Positions 43,273 to 52,611 of a stretch of 64,000 nucleotides of DNA are shown in pieces. A program made the position numbers and the translations under genes. Each line of letters begins with the position of its first letter. Position 1 is the stretch's first letter. The stretch lies in contig CM077593.1 of NCBI GenBank assembly GCA_039654915.1, forward strand, positions 55,186,501 to 55,250,500, given 5' to 3'. The stretch comes from Aquilaria yunnanensis (lineage: Eukaryota > Streptophyta > Magnoliopsida > Malvales > Thymelaeaceae). The notes under the pieces are model-generated. The model was given only the letters and a program-made list of their open reading frames with translations, was not told where the DNA came from and did no database searches.

Positions 43273-46109
43273 TCTTACCTACTCCGGGGTAGTCTAGCTA
43301 TGGTGCCAAAACTGTGCATTTAAACTCCCAAGATTGGTGTGTCCTGTAGGTCATCAGAACAACACCCCTTGTGTACATACTCAAGTGATCCTCTTGAGCA
43401 CTATGCAAATAGATGCATATTAGTCTAACCATAACACACATATTTACATTTATGCACACTATGGAAGCTGAGAAGGAAAACACTAGCACAAGTCTTAGTT
43501 TTGGCTTCCACACATTAGGCAATCTTGTTGAGTTCTAGTGACCAGCCACTGCACCTGTAACTTCCACGAATAAAATGTATCATTCTAGCAATGTACCACC
43601 CTATTTTCTTTGCTCCATTATCAAGTAGAGACTTAGAGGAAACCAATGAATTTTGGTTTACATCAATAGCCCACCTATGGACCAAGTTATGGATTTTTTA
43701 ATTGGTTACAAATTCTTACCAAATGAACAGTAACTTAGCCAATTTTGTCACGTCATATCTTTGGCTACAGTGCTCCAAATTTAGAAATTCAAAATCTAAG
43801 CTCAACCTCTATATGTTCTCTAGGTGTGACCAAAATTTCATACAAAAATTCCATCGACACAGGGAGATATAGAACTTTAAATGCAGAGTCAAAATTTTGG
43901 TCAATTTATGACCATTTTACCCATATAAAATTTCATAAGTGTGCAAACACTTTATTCACAAGAGGAAAGCCCTCAAAAGCAACCCCATATATGTCCTTTG
44001 CACATATGAATTACATTCCCTCTAATTTAACAACTTTATGTGGCCAAAACAGAATTTACAAGTAAGCAGCCCATCATTCACACTTAGGCAGCTTTGCACC
44101 ACATCACTTACATAACCAAAACATTACTCAAATGTTGATATACTTGTCTCATTTTACATACACTACATGTAAATGCATAAATTCACTAAAAAATGGTCTT
44201 AAATCAGCTCAATATTCACCCTTGGTTGCGGGAAGTCCTGAGAAAAAATGGACTCCAAAAATAGGATGCAGGACAGCTGCTGCACAACAAAATAAGTACC
44301 ACCATTAAAAATAACAAATGTGCTCCTAAAATTACTAAAATTTCCAGATAATAACTAGACATATGGAAGTTCTTGTACCTAAAATTTCAGATTAAAACAC
44401 AAAACAAAAAGGTTAGTTTGATGGTGATCTTTCAGCTGGACCTGAAATGACAGAATTGAGGGGAGTAAGTTTCATTGAGAAACCTAGTAAGGGTAGTGCT
44501 TGGTTTCTTAAGGTAATGTGATCCTCATTAAAACCTGCATCCAAAGACACTAAAAAACAAAAACCACAATGCATATATACAAGATATAGCAACCAAATAC
44601 AGCAGCTATTCACAACAAACAAACACATGAAATGCGGCAACAACAATAACCATAGGTTAGTCCGTAAAACATGCAATAAACTTAAATAAATCACTATGGC
44701 AGCCCTCCTCAAGCTAAAGCTTGGCCTTAGGAGGATTTTGACAGTAGTTATTACTAACTTTGGGCTCTAGAAACCCTTCTTTCTTGCTGCCATCTTTAGC
44801 ATGGTAACACTAAGGCCGTAACATTGCCATGCTTCTTTCCTCTTAACCCATACTTGGTTCCTAGAGCTTTTTGCTCTCTTCCAAGCATGGACTTAGCTTC
44901 ATGGATGTTTGGAATTATAGGAAACAATCTAGGAATCTTTAGAAAACTCTTATTTCAGTGCCATCTTCGTGCACCTCACACTAGGTCACAAAACCTTCAA
45001 TAAGTGCACTCCCCTCACTAAGGTTGGTTCATCAAGCTCATTGCTCTCTTCCAAGCTTAGCCCTAGCTCCATGGATGATTGAAAATACAGTAAAGAATCC
45101 ATGAGAGCAAGAGAACCCTTACCTTAAGTGTATGCTGAAATTGGAGCTTGATCCTAGGTACACCCAAGTCTTAGCACCACATAGTTTCCAATTGCCCTTT
45201 CTTGCTTTCTTTTGCCTTTAATTTTAATCTTGGAGGTATGGTGGCTATGGAAGAAGTGTGGGGGTGTAGATGCTGGATTTTTTCTTCTGGAAAAGATCAA
45301 ATGTGGTAAATAAAGACAAAGATAACCACTTATAAAGACTTTAGTGCACAAATCACACTTAATAGCCATAGTTAAGCTTTATGTCGTTTTCCTTGCTACA
45401 AGACCATGGTTTCTTAGTCTTAATTTATTGGCCCACATTTGACTTTCTTGCCATGCTTTGGCCAGCCATCCCTTGAGTGGGATAAGTGATTTGGAAACTT
45501 AAAGGGCCTTAAATGAGCTTAAGGGCACAAAAGACACTTAACAAGCTTAACCTTGCTTTATGTCATTTTCCTTCTCATTAATTATGGTCTCTTTGTCTTA
45601 AACTCATTGGTACACATGTGCCCACCATTGTTGTGTAAATATCAAGCCATGGCAGCCTCCCCCATGGTGGGAAAACTCCAAATTGCTCCATTTGACTTAA
45701 GTAAAAAACGTACACATCATAAGGCTTACACTAGGACACTTAGGTCCTTTATGCCTTTTTGTGTTTTCTTTGTCTTTAGTTGTCTTCCATGAGCAATTTG
45801 GTCCTCCAATAGCACTTTCATACCATTCATATGCTTCTCATAACTCTCCAAATCTCTTTCTTGAGAGTTTTACAATTGAGTACCCGAGTTTCCAAAATCT
45901 TACAAGAAAGTCCATAGGTTGCTTGAGAACCAAGCAATCCTTAAGGATTTATTTGGGGGCCAAGTTACTAACTTGGAACACTTTTAAGGAGGTGTTGATC
46001 ATGCCTTTTACTCCCCACACTTCGATCACTATGGTGAGAATTAAAAAATATAATGGTTTTTATCCATTATGACACACTAGTAATTCTCCCATTTTGTGAG
46101 GTGGTAACA
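43273..46109 (-). mobile_element. B3 3' LTR, recombinant and enlarged (2837 bp)
   Basis: It ends on the element strand near 43273 (TCTTACC in place of TGTTACC on the top strand) and starts TGTTACCACC at 46109. About 350 bp longer than other family-B LTRs. A block at about 44790-44960 is a diverged repeat of 44962-45110. The part at 45240-45475 resembles the sub-type of the solo LTR near 29010-29060, while 45476-46109 resembles the B1 sub-type, so the stretch around the 'CTTTATGTC' motif occurs twice (45380, 45560). Confidence 0.8.
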
Positions 46110-46123
46110 ATCCTCGCCCCCTT
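46110..46123 (-). other. B3 polypurine tract, interrupted
   Basis: The minus strand reads AAGGGGGCGAGGAT; a C breaks the purine run found in B1, B2 and B5. Confidence 0.65.
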
Positions 46124-46510
46124 AAAAATTTTGGTCCTCCAAAATAGCCTTTACCTTCGGGTATTCTTCAGGATACCTTTCCATAAGGTCTTTTTCATTT
46201 TCCTAGGTTGCTTATCTTTCAGAGTGGTGTGACCACTAAACTTTAACCGTGGGAATAAGTTTGTTTGTTAATCTTTTGGTATCCTTGGCTAAGATAGCTA
46301 TAGGTTTCTCTTCATATGTCAAGGTTCCAACTGTATGTCTTCCACTACAATAGCATGCTTTGTGTCCAATAGATACTTCTTAAGCATACTGATGTGAAAA
46401 ACATTATGAACACTTGATATGGTTGGTAGTAGAGTTAACCTGTATGCTAACTTGCCAACTCTGTCCAAGATCTAATAAGGACCTATGTATCTTGCAGCTA
46501 ACTTGGTCTT
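46124..46510 (-). pseudogene. B3 integrase C-terminus and chromodomain-like tail only
   Basis: The minus strand carries the tail seen in B1 and B5 up to the 'RYIGPYE' region near 46480, then jumps to 'YFKD...VP' sequence that precedes the zinc finger. The whole integrase zinc finger and catalytic core are deleted. Confidence 0.75.
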
Positions 46511-47394
46511 AAAGGCACATAGATTCAGTCCTTGAAGTACAGTAATCCTTGCTTGTAGGCATAGGATTGATACAAGGAACCTTTTCCTCTCCTGATATCT
46601 TTTCACATTTCTCAGTCCACTCAAACCTTTGACCCTTCTTGGTCAGATGAGTAAAAACTGAGGCAATCATGGAAAAGCCTGATACAAATCTCCTGTAGTA
46701 TCCTACTAATCCTAAGAAACTTCTGATTTCCTTCACAATCTTTGGTCTTTCCCACTCTTTCACTATCTTGACCTTTTCAGGGTTTGCCTCAAGGCCTTGT
46801 GCATCTATGATGTGTCCCAGGAAAGACACTTCCTTTATCCTGAATTGGCACTTGGATATCTTGGCATAAAGCAGATGTTCCAATACTCTTTGGGACAATC
46901 TTCAGATGATGTTCATGTTCATTCTCATCCTTAGAATACTCTAGGATGTCATCAATGAACACAACCACAAATTTGTCCAAATGTGGTCTGAACACCTTGT
47001 TCATCATGTCCATGAAAGCAGCTGGTCCTGAATGCAATCTTAGGAATGTCCTTTCACTAAATGGCATGACTGTGTACTCATAATGCCCATATCTGGTCCT
47101 GAATGCAATCTTAGGAATGTCCTTTTCCTTTACTCTCAACTAGAAGTATCTAGATCTCAAATCTATCTTGGTGAAGATCTTAGCTCCATTGAGTTGATCA
47201 AACAGATCCTCAATCCTAGGGAGTGGATACTTGTTCTTTATAGTCGCTACATTAATCTTCCTATAGTAAATGCATAGTCTCAAAGATCCATCCTTCTTTT
47301 TCACAAAGAGAACAGGAGCTCCCCATGGTGAAACATTTGGCCTTATGAACCCTTTTTCAAGAAGGTCACCAAGTTGTTTCTTGAGCTGATTCAT
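46511..47394 (-). pseudogene. B3 reverse transcriptase with internal duplication, RNase H deleted
   Basis: 47394-47140 gives the fingers ('[20 protein letters not shown]'), 47139-46789 the palm with '[15 protein letters not shown]', and 46898-46509 '[15 protein letters not shown]' to 'RFEWTEKCEK'. There it joins 'ISGEEKVPC', which lies beyond RNase H in B5. The joint has a shared GAAAAGA. A segment of about 36 bp is duplicated at 47025-47060 and 47093-47127, replacing normal sequence. Confidence 0.8.
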
Positions 47395-48005
47395 CTATGT
47401 GATTGGCATTCTGTAAGGAGGTATGGATATTGGACAAGCTCCTAGTTGCACCTTGATCTCAAACTCAATTTCCCTTAGTGGAGGAATACTTGGCAGGTCT
47501 TTAGGAAAGACTTGTGGAAATTCTCTCACTACAGGTATTCTATCCACTTCTTCATCACAGTGCAATTCATTCAATGCATAACAGTAATCATGCTCAAAAA
47601 TCACAGGTATCTCATCTAGTACCTCTAGTTCCATGCCATGCATTTCATACACTAATTCCTTAGAATTCAATAATGCATGCACTTCACCATCTGGCCATGT
47701 GATTTCTGTCTTAGCACAATCAATTCTTCTGTTATGTATAGCAAGCCAATTCATACCCAACACTAAATCATACTTAGGAATATCCAACACTAGCAAATTA
47801 GTCATAACCTTAGTCTTTCCTACTACTAGCTCACAATCCTTAGCTAGGTCATTAGTGGAAAGACATTGACTACCTGCTGTTTTCACTAAGGATATCCTAG
47901 GCATGATTTCAGTAGGCAATTTCATGGCATCAACAAATTTCCTAGCCACTATAGACACAGATGCACCAGTATCAAATAGAACACTAACAGGCATACCATT
48001 AAGGT
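47395..48005 (-). pseudogene. B3 protease and linker, open 199 codons
   Basis: 47994-47395 is one open frame: 'VLFDTGASVSIVARKFVDAM' with intact active site, 'YDLVLGMNWLAIH', '[20 protein letters not shown]' and the start of RT. The best-preserved protease of the family-B copies here, but isolated from working gag and RT. Confidence 0.8.
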
Positions 48006-49255
48006 AAATGTTACCTCTTAGTGCTCCTCCCTACTCTGATGTCTCTGGCTTCTCCACTTGGAAGACTTTGCCAGCTCTCTGCACAGAAGGCCAAGGCACT
48101 AGAGGAACTGGCCTCTGCTGTCCCTCCCTTGGTGCTGCTCCTCTAGGTCCTGCCCTAATAGTTCTTACTGGACCTTGGTCTTCTGGCCTCCTTTGAGCCT
48201 ATGGGCAGTCTTTGATCCAATGATCCATGGATCCACATCTTAGAGAGCTTGGGTATCAAAGTAGCAAGGTTTCTTTCCATGAAACCTCCTGCACTTAGGG
48301 CACCTTAGGCCAGGGAACTTCCACTTAACCTTGCCTTTACCACCAAAATGGGAACTCTTGACAATTCCCGTGCCATATGATGGCTTCTTCTGCTTGCCTT
48401 CTACATGACTACTTTCCCCTAGTCGACTGGGAAAGTACTTAGTCTCATACTCCTCTTGCTCTACTAATAGAGCTTTCAGCACTGCTCCAAAAGGTCTAAC
48501 AGCCTTTCTAATGTCTGACTTTAGGCCTCTGGCAAATCTTTTGGCCTACAATTCCTCTAATCCATGATACTGAGGATCATATCTCACCAACTGATTGAAT
48601 TTATGCTCATACTCTAGGACATTGAGGTTGTCCTGCCTCAGAGCATCAAATTCAGCTTAATTTATATCCTTGATGGCATCACTAATGTACTACTCCTGGA
48701 ACAGTTCTGTGAACTCTAGCCAGCTCATCTCAATATCTCTTCCTGGCCTTCTCCCCTTCTGGAAAGCATACCTATCTCTGGTGTTTCTGCACCATGTCTC
48801 TGCACTGCCTACTAGATTGTAGGTAGCCAATGACAATCTCTTGGTGGAGCTGAGTGGCATCCTCTCAAACATTTTTTCAATGAAGATTAACCACTCATCA
48901 TCTTTCTCTGACCCAGCTCTTCGATCAAACTGTGGAGGTCTTAGGCCTTGGAACCTCTCCAACAGTCTGACCTCATCTAGGCCTTCTAGATCCTCTAATC
49001 CATGTCTCTTGGATCTGTGAGAGCCCTCTGTCTGGTGAAGCTTTCTATGATCTGTATGATTTCCTTGCCTTCTCCTGGATCTTCTCTCACGGACATCCTT
49101 AATCTCATCCCTAGTGGAGGAATGGTCATAGACTGAGGGATTGGTCCTGGACACCTGGCCAATTTCAGACCTTAGTCTTCTTCCTCTTGGATTTCTCCTA
49201 TCTTCATCTTCCTCCTCAACAGTTTCATCATTTGTGTCTTTTAAGCTTCCAGAAG
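48006..49255 (-). pseudogene. B3 gag, cut by T2
   Basis: 49265-48690 (first residues belong to T2) holds the charged region with 'SRTNPSVYDHSSTRDEI' and the capsid block 'MFERMPLSSTKRLSLATYNL'. 48482-48240 is the basic stretch before the knuckle. The first knuckle Cys is lost with a one-base deletion near 48246. The N-terminal end is interrupted at 49255 by the T2 LTR; the rest of gag is not found beyond T2. Confidence 0.8.
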
Positions 49256-49812
49256 TGATAGCCAAAGGCTATCGCCTCAATCTGGCCGAACACCCTGCCA
49301 CAACAATGGCCAGAAGAACTGGCGCTTCCCGGGAACAGGTGGAATCATGCACCTCGGGAGATAGCCGGAGAGCTCCGAGCCTCGGCACGCCAGTAAAACT
49401 TGAGGACTCTATTCGCCCCCCAAGGTTGTGAACAGCGCGCCTTCGGAAAAGTAGCACCAGACATTGCTGCCCGAACATGATATCCCCGAAGGTGGAACCC
49501 CCTGGAACTGGGAACCCCCGAACTGAGGGTATGCTTCCCGAAGAGGCTCTGTCCGAACTAGAGGACGACCTCGCCCAGGGACCTCGGGAGTACGGCAGGA
49601 GCATTTAAGGAAGCATTTAAGGAAGCCTCTGACACGTCCCACCACAGACATAAAAAGTCGCCCTGACGCGCAGACGCCATCAGAATCACATCATGGCCCG
49701 TTTCAGCACAAAGCTCGAGGCCATCTGGTTACCAACTATCTGTCCCCTATGCCCAGAAGTTCAGGAGCATCCGACCGCACACGTGTCATGATCTGAACGG
49801 GCTAAGTATTCC

Positions 49813-49820
49813 TATATATA
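49813..49820 (+). promoter_or_regulatory. TATA box of T2 LTR
   Basis: TATATATA in the LTR, about 155 bases upstream of the C-run, in the same relative place as in S1. Confidence 0.55.
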
Positions 49821-49969
49821 CAGGAAATAAATACTTGAAAGGAGGTTGGTTGGCCAGAGATACAGCTCCCACACTCTGAGAAAATACCAGGCAAGACTTT
49901 TCTGCCTTTCTCTTTGAGCTAGTGACTTTCTCCTTTTTCCGGCCACCACTGACTTGGCCGTCGGAGGCT

Positions 49970-49999
49970 CCCCCCCCCCCCGGAAAAATACTCCGGGGG
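49970..49999 (+). promoter_or_regulatory. C-run and GC hairpin in T2 LTR
   Basis: Twelve C followed by a perfect 8-bp stem: CCCCCGGA (49977-49984) and TCCGGGGG (49992-49999), loop AAAATAC. The GGCCTCCTAACCC block follows. The same architecture, less perfect, is in S1 (40641-40670) and on the minus strand of both T1 LTRs. It lies downstream of the TATA box, so it would be near the start of the transcript. Confidence 0.6.
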
Positions 50000-50126
50000 C
50001 CTCCTAACCCTGTTTACCAGCTTTTCAAGTACTCTCCTTGGGGCGATCCACCTTCCAGGCTTTCTTCCTCCTAGAAGTCTCTTCAACAGTCATCATGACT
50101 CACAACGATGAGGCCCCAGGCCATCA

Positions 50127-50147
50127 TTTGGCACCGTCTGTGGGAAC
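50127..50147 (+). other. T2 primer-binding site
   Basis: TTTGGCACCGTCTGTGGGAA immediately after the LTR, matching the T1 site with two changes. Confidence 0.75.
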
Positions 50148-50295
50148 CCGCTCGCAAATCGCCGTCGTTGAGACTCGGCGTTCTAAGGACAAGGGACTCC
50201 CAAGGTCCTCATCCGCGCCTGAGGTATAACCGGCCGCTGAGCAGACATTCCCAGAGACTTCTACGCCCGAGGAAGACCGCCCTCTGGTAATCACC
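50148..50295 (+). other. T2 leader
   Basis: 148 bases between primer site and the gag ATG, similar to T1's leader (GACTCGGCGTTCTAAGG block). No upstream ORF of note. Confidence 0.6.
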
Positions 50296-51700
50296 ATGAG
50301 CTTCTTGAGGGACTTTCAGCGCTCGGTCGTTGCTGAAATGACTCAGCAGATCGACCGAAGATGGCCACAGTAGTCACAGGCCCAGAAACCCTCCTCATCA
50401 GCACGCCCTCGGGAGAGAAGCCCCAAGTCTACGTACCGCAGTTCAGGAAGTGGAGAGCCTCGCGGAGAATCATCCACATAAGATATAGCCCTCGGGAAAC
50501 GGCCTGTGGGACAAACCGGGTCCAAGCGACCGAGAGTCTCACAGCGAAGCAGTTCGTCGCTCGAGGCGAGGTCCCTGACCCCTCCGTGCCGAACTCGCTC
50601 CCCGAAGAGGCGCCATCGATCTCCCTCCCGCGAAAATGGTCCTAGCGCCACTGCGCTTATGGAAAGGATATTGGCACGGCTGGACAGAGTGGAGAAGCAA
50701 GTGGGCAGAAAACCCGTTTGGGACAGGCTGTCGGGGGCATTATGCGAAGATGACTCCCCGTTTATTCGCGCCGTCGTTGAGGCAGCTATGCCAGGCAAGT
50801 TTAGAGTGCCTAGGCTGGAGATCTATGATGGCCAGACTGATCCACAGGCCCATCTGACGAAGTACAGACGGAGCATGATAATGCACGGAGCTGATGACGC
50901 TACCATGTGCAAATGCTTCAAAGTCACCCTCACGGGCCCAGCAACAGTATGGTACAATTCCTTGCCCCCATGGACTATCACTGAGTTCCAGGAGTTGTCC
51001 ACAGCCTTCACCTAGCAATTCATTGAGAGCAGGCCGACGGCCAAAATGCCTGTGCAGATGTTTGACATAGAGCAGAGAAACGGAAAGACAATCTGAGACT
51101 ATGTCGAACGATTCAACAGGGAAGCACTCAGCGTCCCGGACTTCCGGCCCGAAATCCGCATCCTCGCTATGACACGGGGCCTTCGGCGTGACTCACAGCT
51201 ATTCTACGAGTTCTCAAAGGACCCCCCGGAGACCCTCGGAGAATTTTACCGAAGGGCAGAGCAGCACATGACAGCAGAGGAATTGAGGATGGCGGGGCCG
51301 AAGTCTGATCATCACCGCGCCGAAGGGTCCAGTCAGCAAGCTCAGCATCTTTCTGAACACACAGGCCGACCACGACGAATGCGAGGAAGGAAACCTCAAA
51401 GTTTCACGCCCTTGAGCACGACACGGACCAACATTCTCATGGCGCTGGAAAGGCAAGGGACGCAGATTCGGCGGCCAAAGGCCATGGCCGCCGATAATAA
51501 GAAGAATGCCAAGAAGTTCTGCCAGTTTCATCGCGACCACGGTCATGACACCGAAGACTGCTACCAGCTGAAGAAGTACATAGAGTCGCTGATCAAACAG
51601 GGCCAACTTCGCAAATACCTGCGGATGCCCTCCCCAAAAGGCAGAAAAGAGGAGGAAGAGAGGGCCAAAAACGAGGACTATGACTCCGACAGGCGGAGAA
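50296..51700 (+). pseudogene. T2 gag with four nonsense codons
   Basis: The ATG at 50296 opens 'MSFLRDFQRSVVAEMTQQID'. TAG at 50371 and TAA at 50479 fall in the N-terminal region. From 50506 the capsid is clear ('RLEIYDGQTDPQAHLTKYR', 'TVWYNSLPPWTI'), then TAG at 51013 and TGA at 51094 ('GKTI*DYVERFN', Arg expected). The C-terminal zinc motif is C-QF-H-RDHG-H-DTED-C at 51520-51561, the His-substituted knuckle usual in Tat gag. All stops are in one frame. It forms the particle shell in active relatives. Confidence 0.85.
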
Positions 51701-52611
51701 ACAGAAGTCCAAAAAGGCGCCTTCCACCTCCAGTAGGGGTCATCCAAACCATCACCACGGGGCTCCCATCCTCGGAAAGAAAGCGGAAGGCCAGAGAAAT
51801 TGCAGTTATGGAGTATCAAAGTCCATCAAAGAAACTGGCTCGCAAAGATGGCTCCACCGTCGTCTTCCCCCACGACGACCCGCTGCTGATAATGGTGAGA
51901 ATAGGGAACTGAGACATCAAGAGAGTGTTGCTTGATGATGGCTCAAATGTTGACGTCCTATTCTCGCACTTACTGCCGAGCTTGGGCATCTCCAGCAGCG
52001 AGCTTAAACCTGTCACCACGCCCACCTTCGGCGTTGGGCCATCCGAACTACCCGTCCTCGGATGGATCGACCTCCCCTTGATGATGAAAGGCACTTCGGT
52101 AGACGGAGCAGCTGAGTTGTACGCGTCCACAGTGGCAAGATTCATCGTCATGGACGTCCCGTCTTCGTACAATGCCATCCTTGGAAGGCAGACTCAGGGG
52201 AACCTGTACATTCGCCCCGATGTGAAGTACTTGACTGTCACATTCGCCACCAAGGATGGAGATGCAGAGGTCTTCATCGACCAAGCCGAGGTAAGAAAGG
52301 TGTTTTTAAAAGCACAAAAGGCTCCGGCAAACAACTCTACACAAACGGTGGAGGCAAAGGTGCAGGAGAAAGGCAAAGAAGGAGAACCCGCAGAAGCAGA
52401 AACGGAAGCAGTAGATCTTGTCCCAGGACAATCTACCCGAATAGGGAAGAGCTTGGCCAAAGGTGACAAGGAAAATCTTGTATCCTTTCTGCTGAAAAAT
52501 AAAGATCTGTTTGCCTACTTGCCGAAAGACATGCCAGGAGTGAACCCTGGCATAATACAGCACAGCCTCAAAGTAAGCCCGGAAGCAAAACCTATCAGGC
52601 AAAAGAAATGA
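51701..52611 (+). pseudogene. T2 protease with nonsense codons on both sides
   Basis: After TGA at 51910 the frame reads 'VLLDDGSNVDVLFSH', the Tat protease box (Asp-Asp-Gly-Ser where other Tat elements usually show Asp-Gly-Gly-Ser), then 'LGWIDLPLMMKG' and 'DVPSSYNAILGRQ'. A charged linker with 'VDLVPGQSTRIGKSL' and 'NKDLFAYLPKDMPGVN' leads to 'AKPIRQKK', then TGA at 52609. The protease would cleave the gag-pol precursor. Confidence 0.85.

Larger units (their letters stand above)
49256..50126 (+). mobile_element. T2 5' LTR
   Basis: 871 bp, TGATAGCCAAAGGCTATC...GGCCATCA, ending right at the primer site. The first 18 bases are themselves a small hairpin (GATAGCC/GGCTATC). It contains a TATA box and a C-run with hairpin. 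Homologous to S1 and more distantly to the T1 LTRs. Confidence 0.9.

Noticed and set aside
51214..51819. 201-codon minus-strand ORF
   Set aside because: Shadow of T2 gag on the other strand; the plus frame carries the zinc motif and capsid homology.
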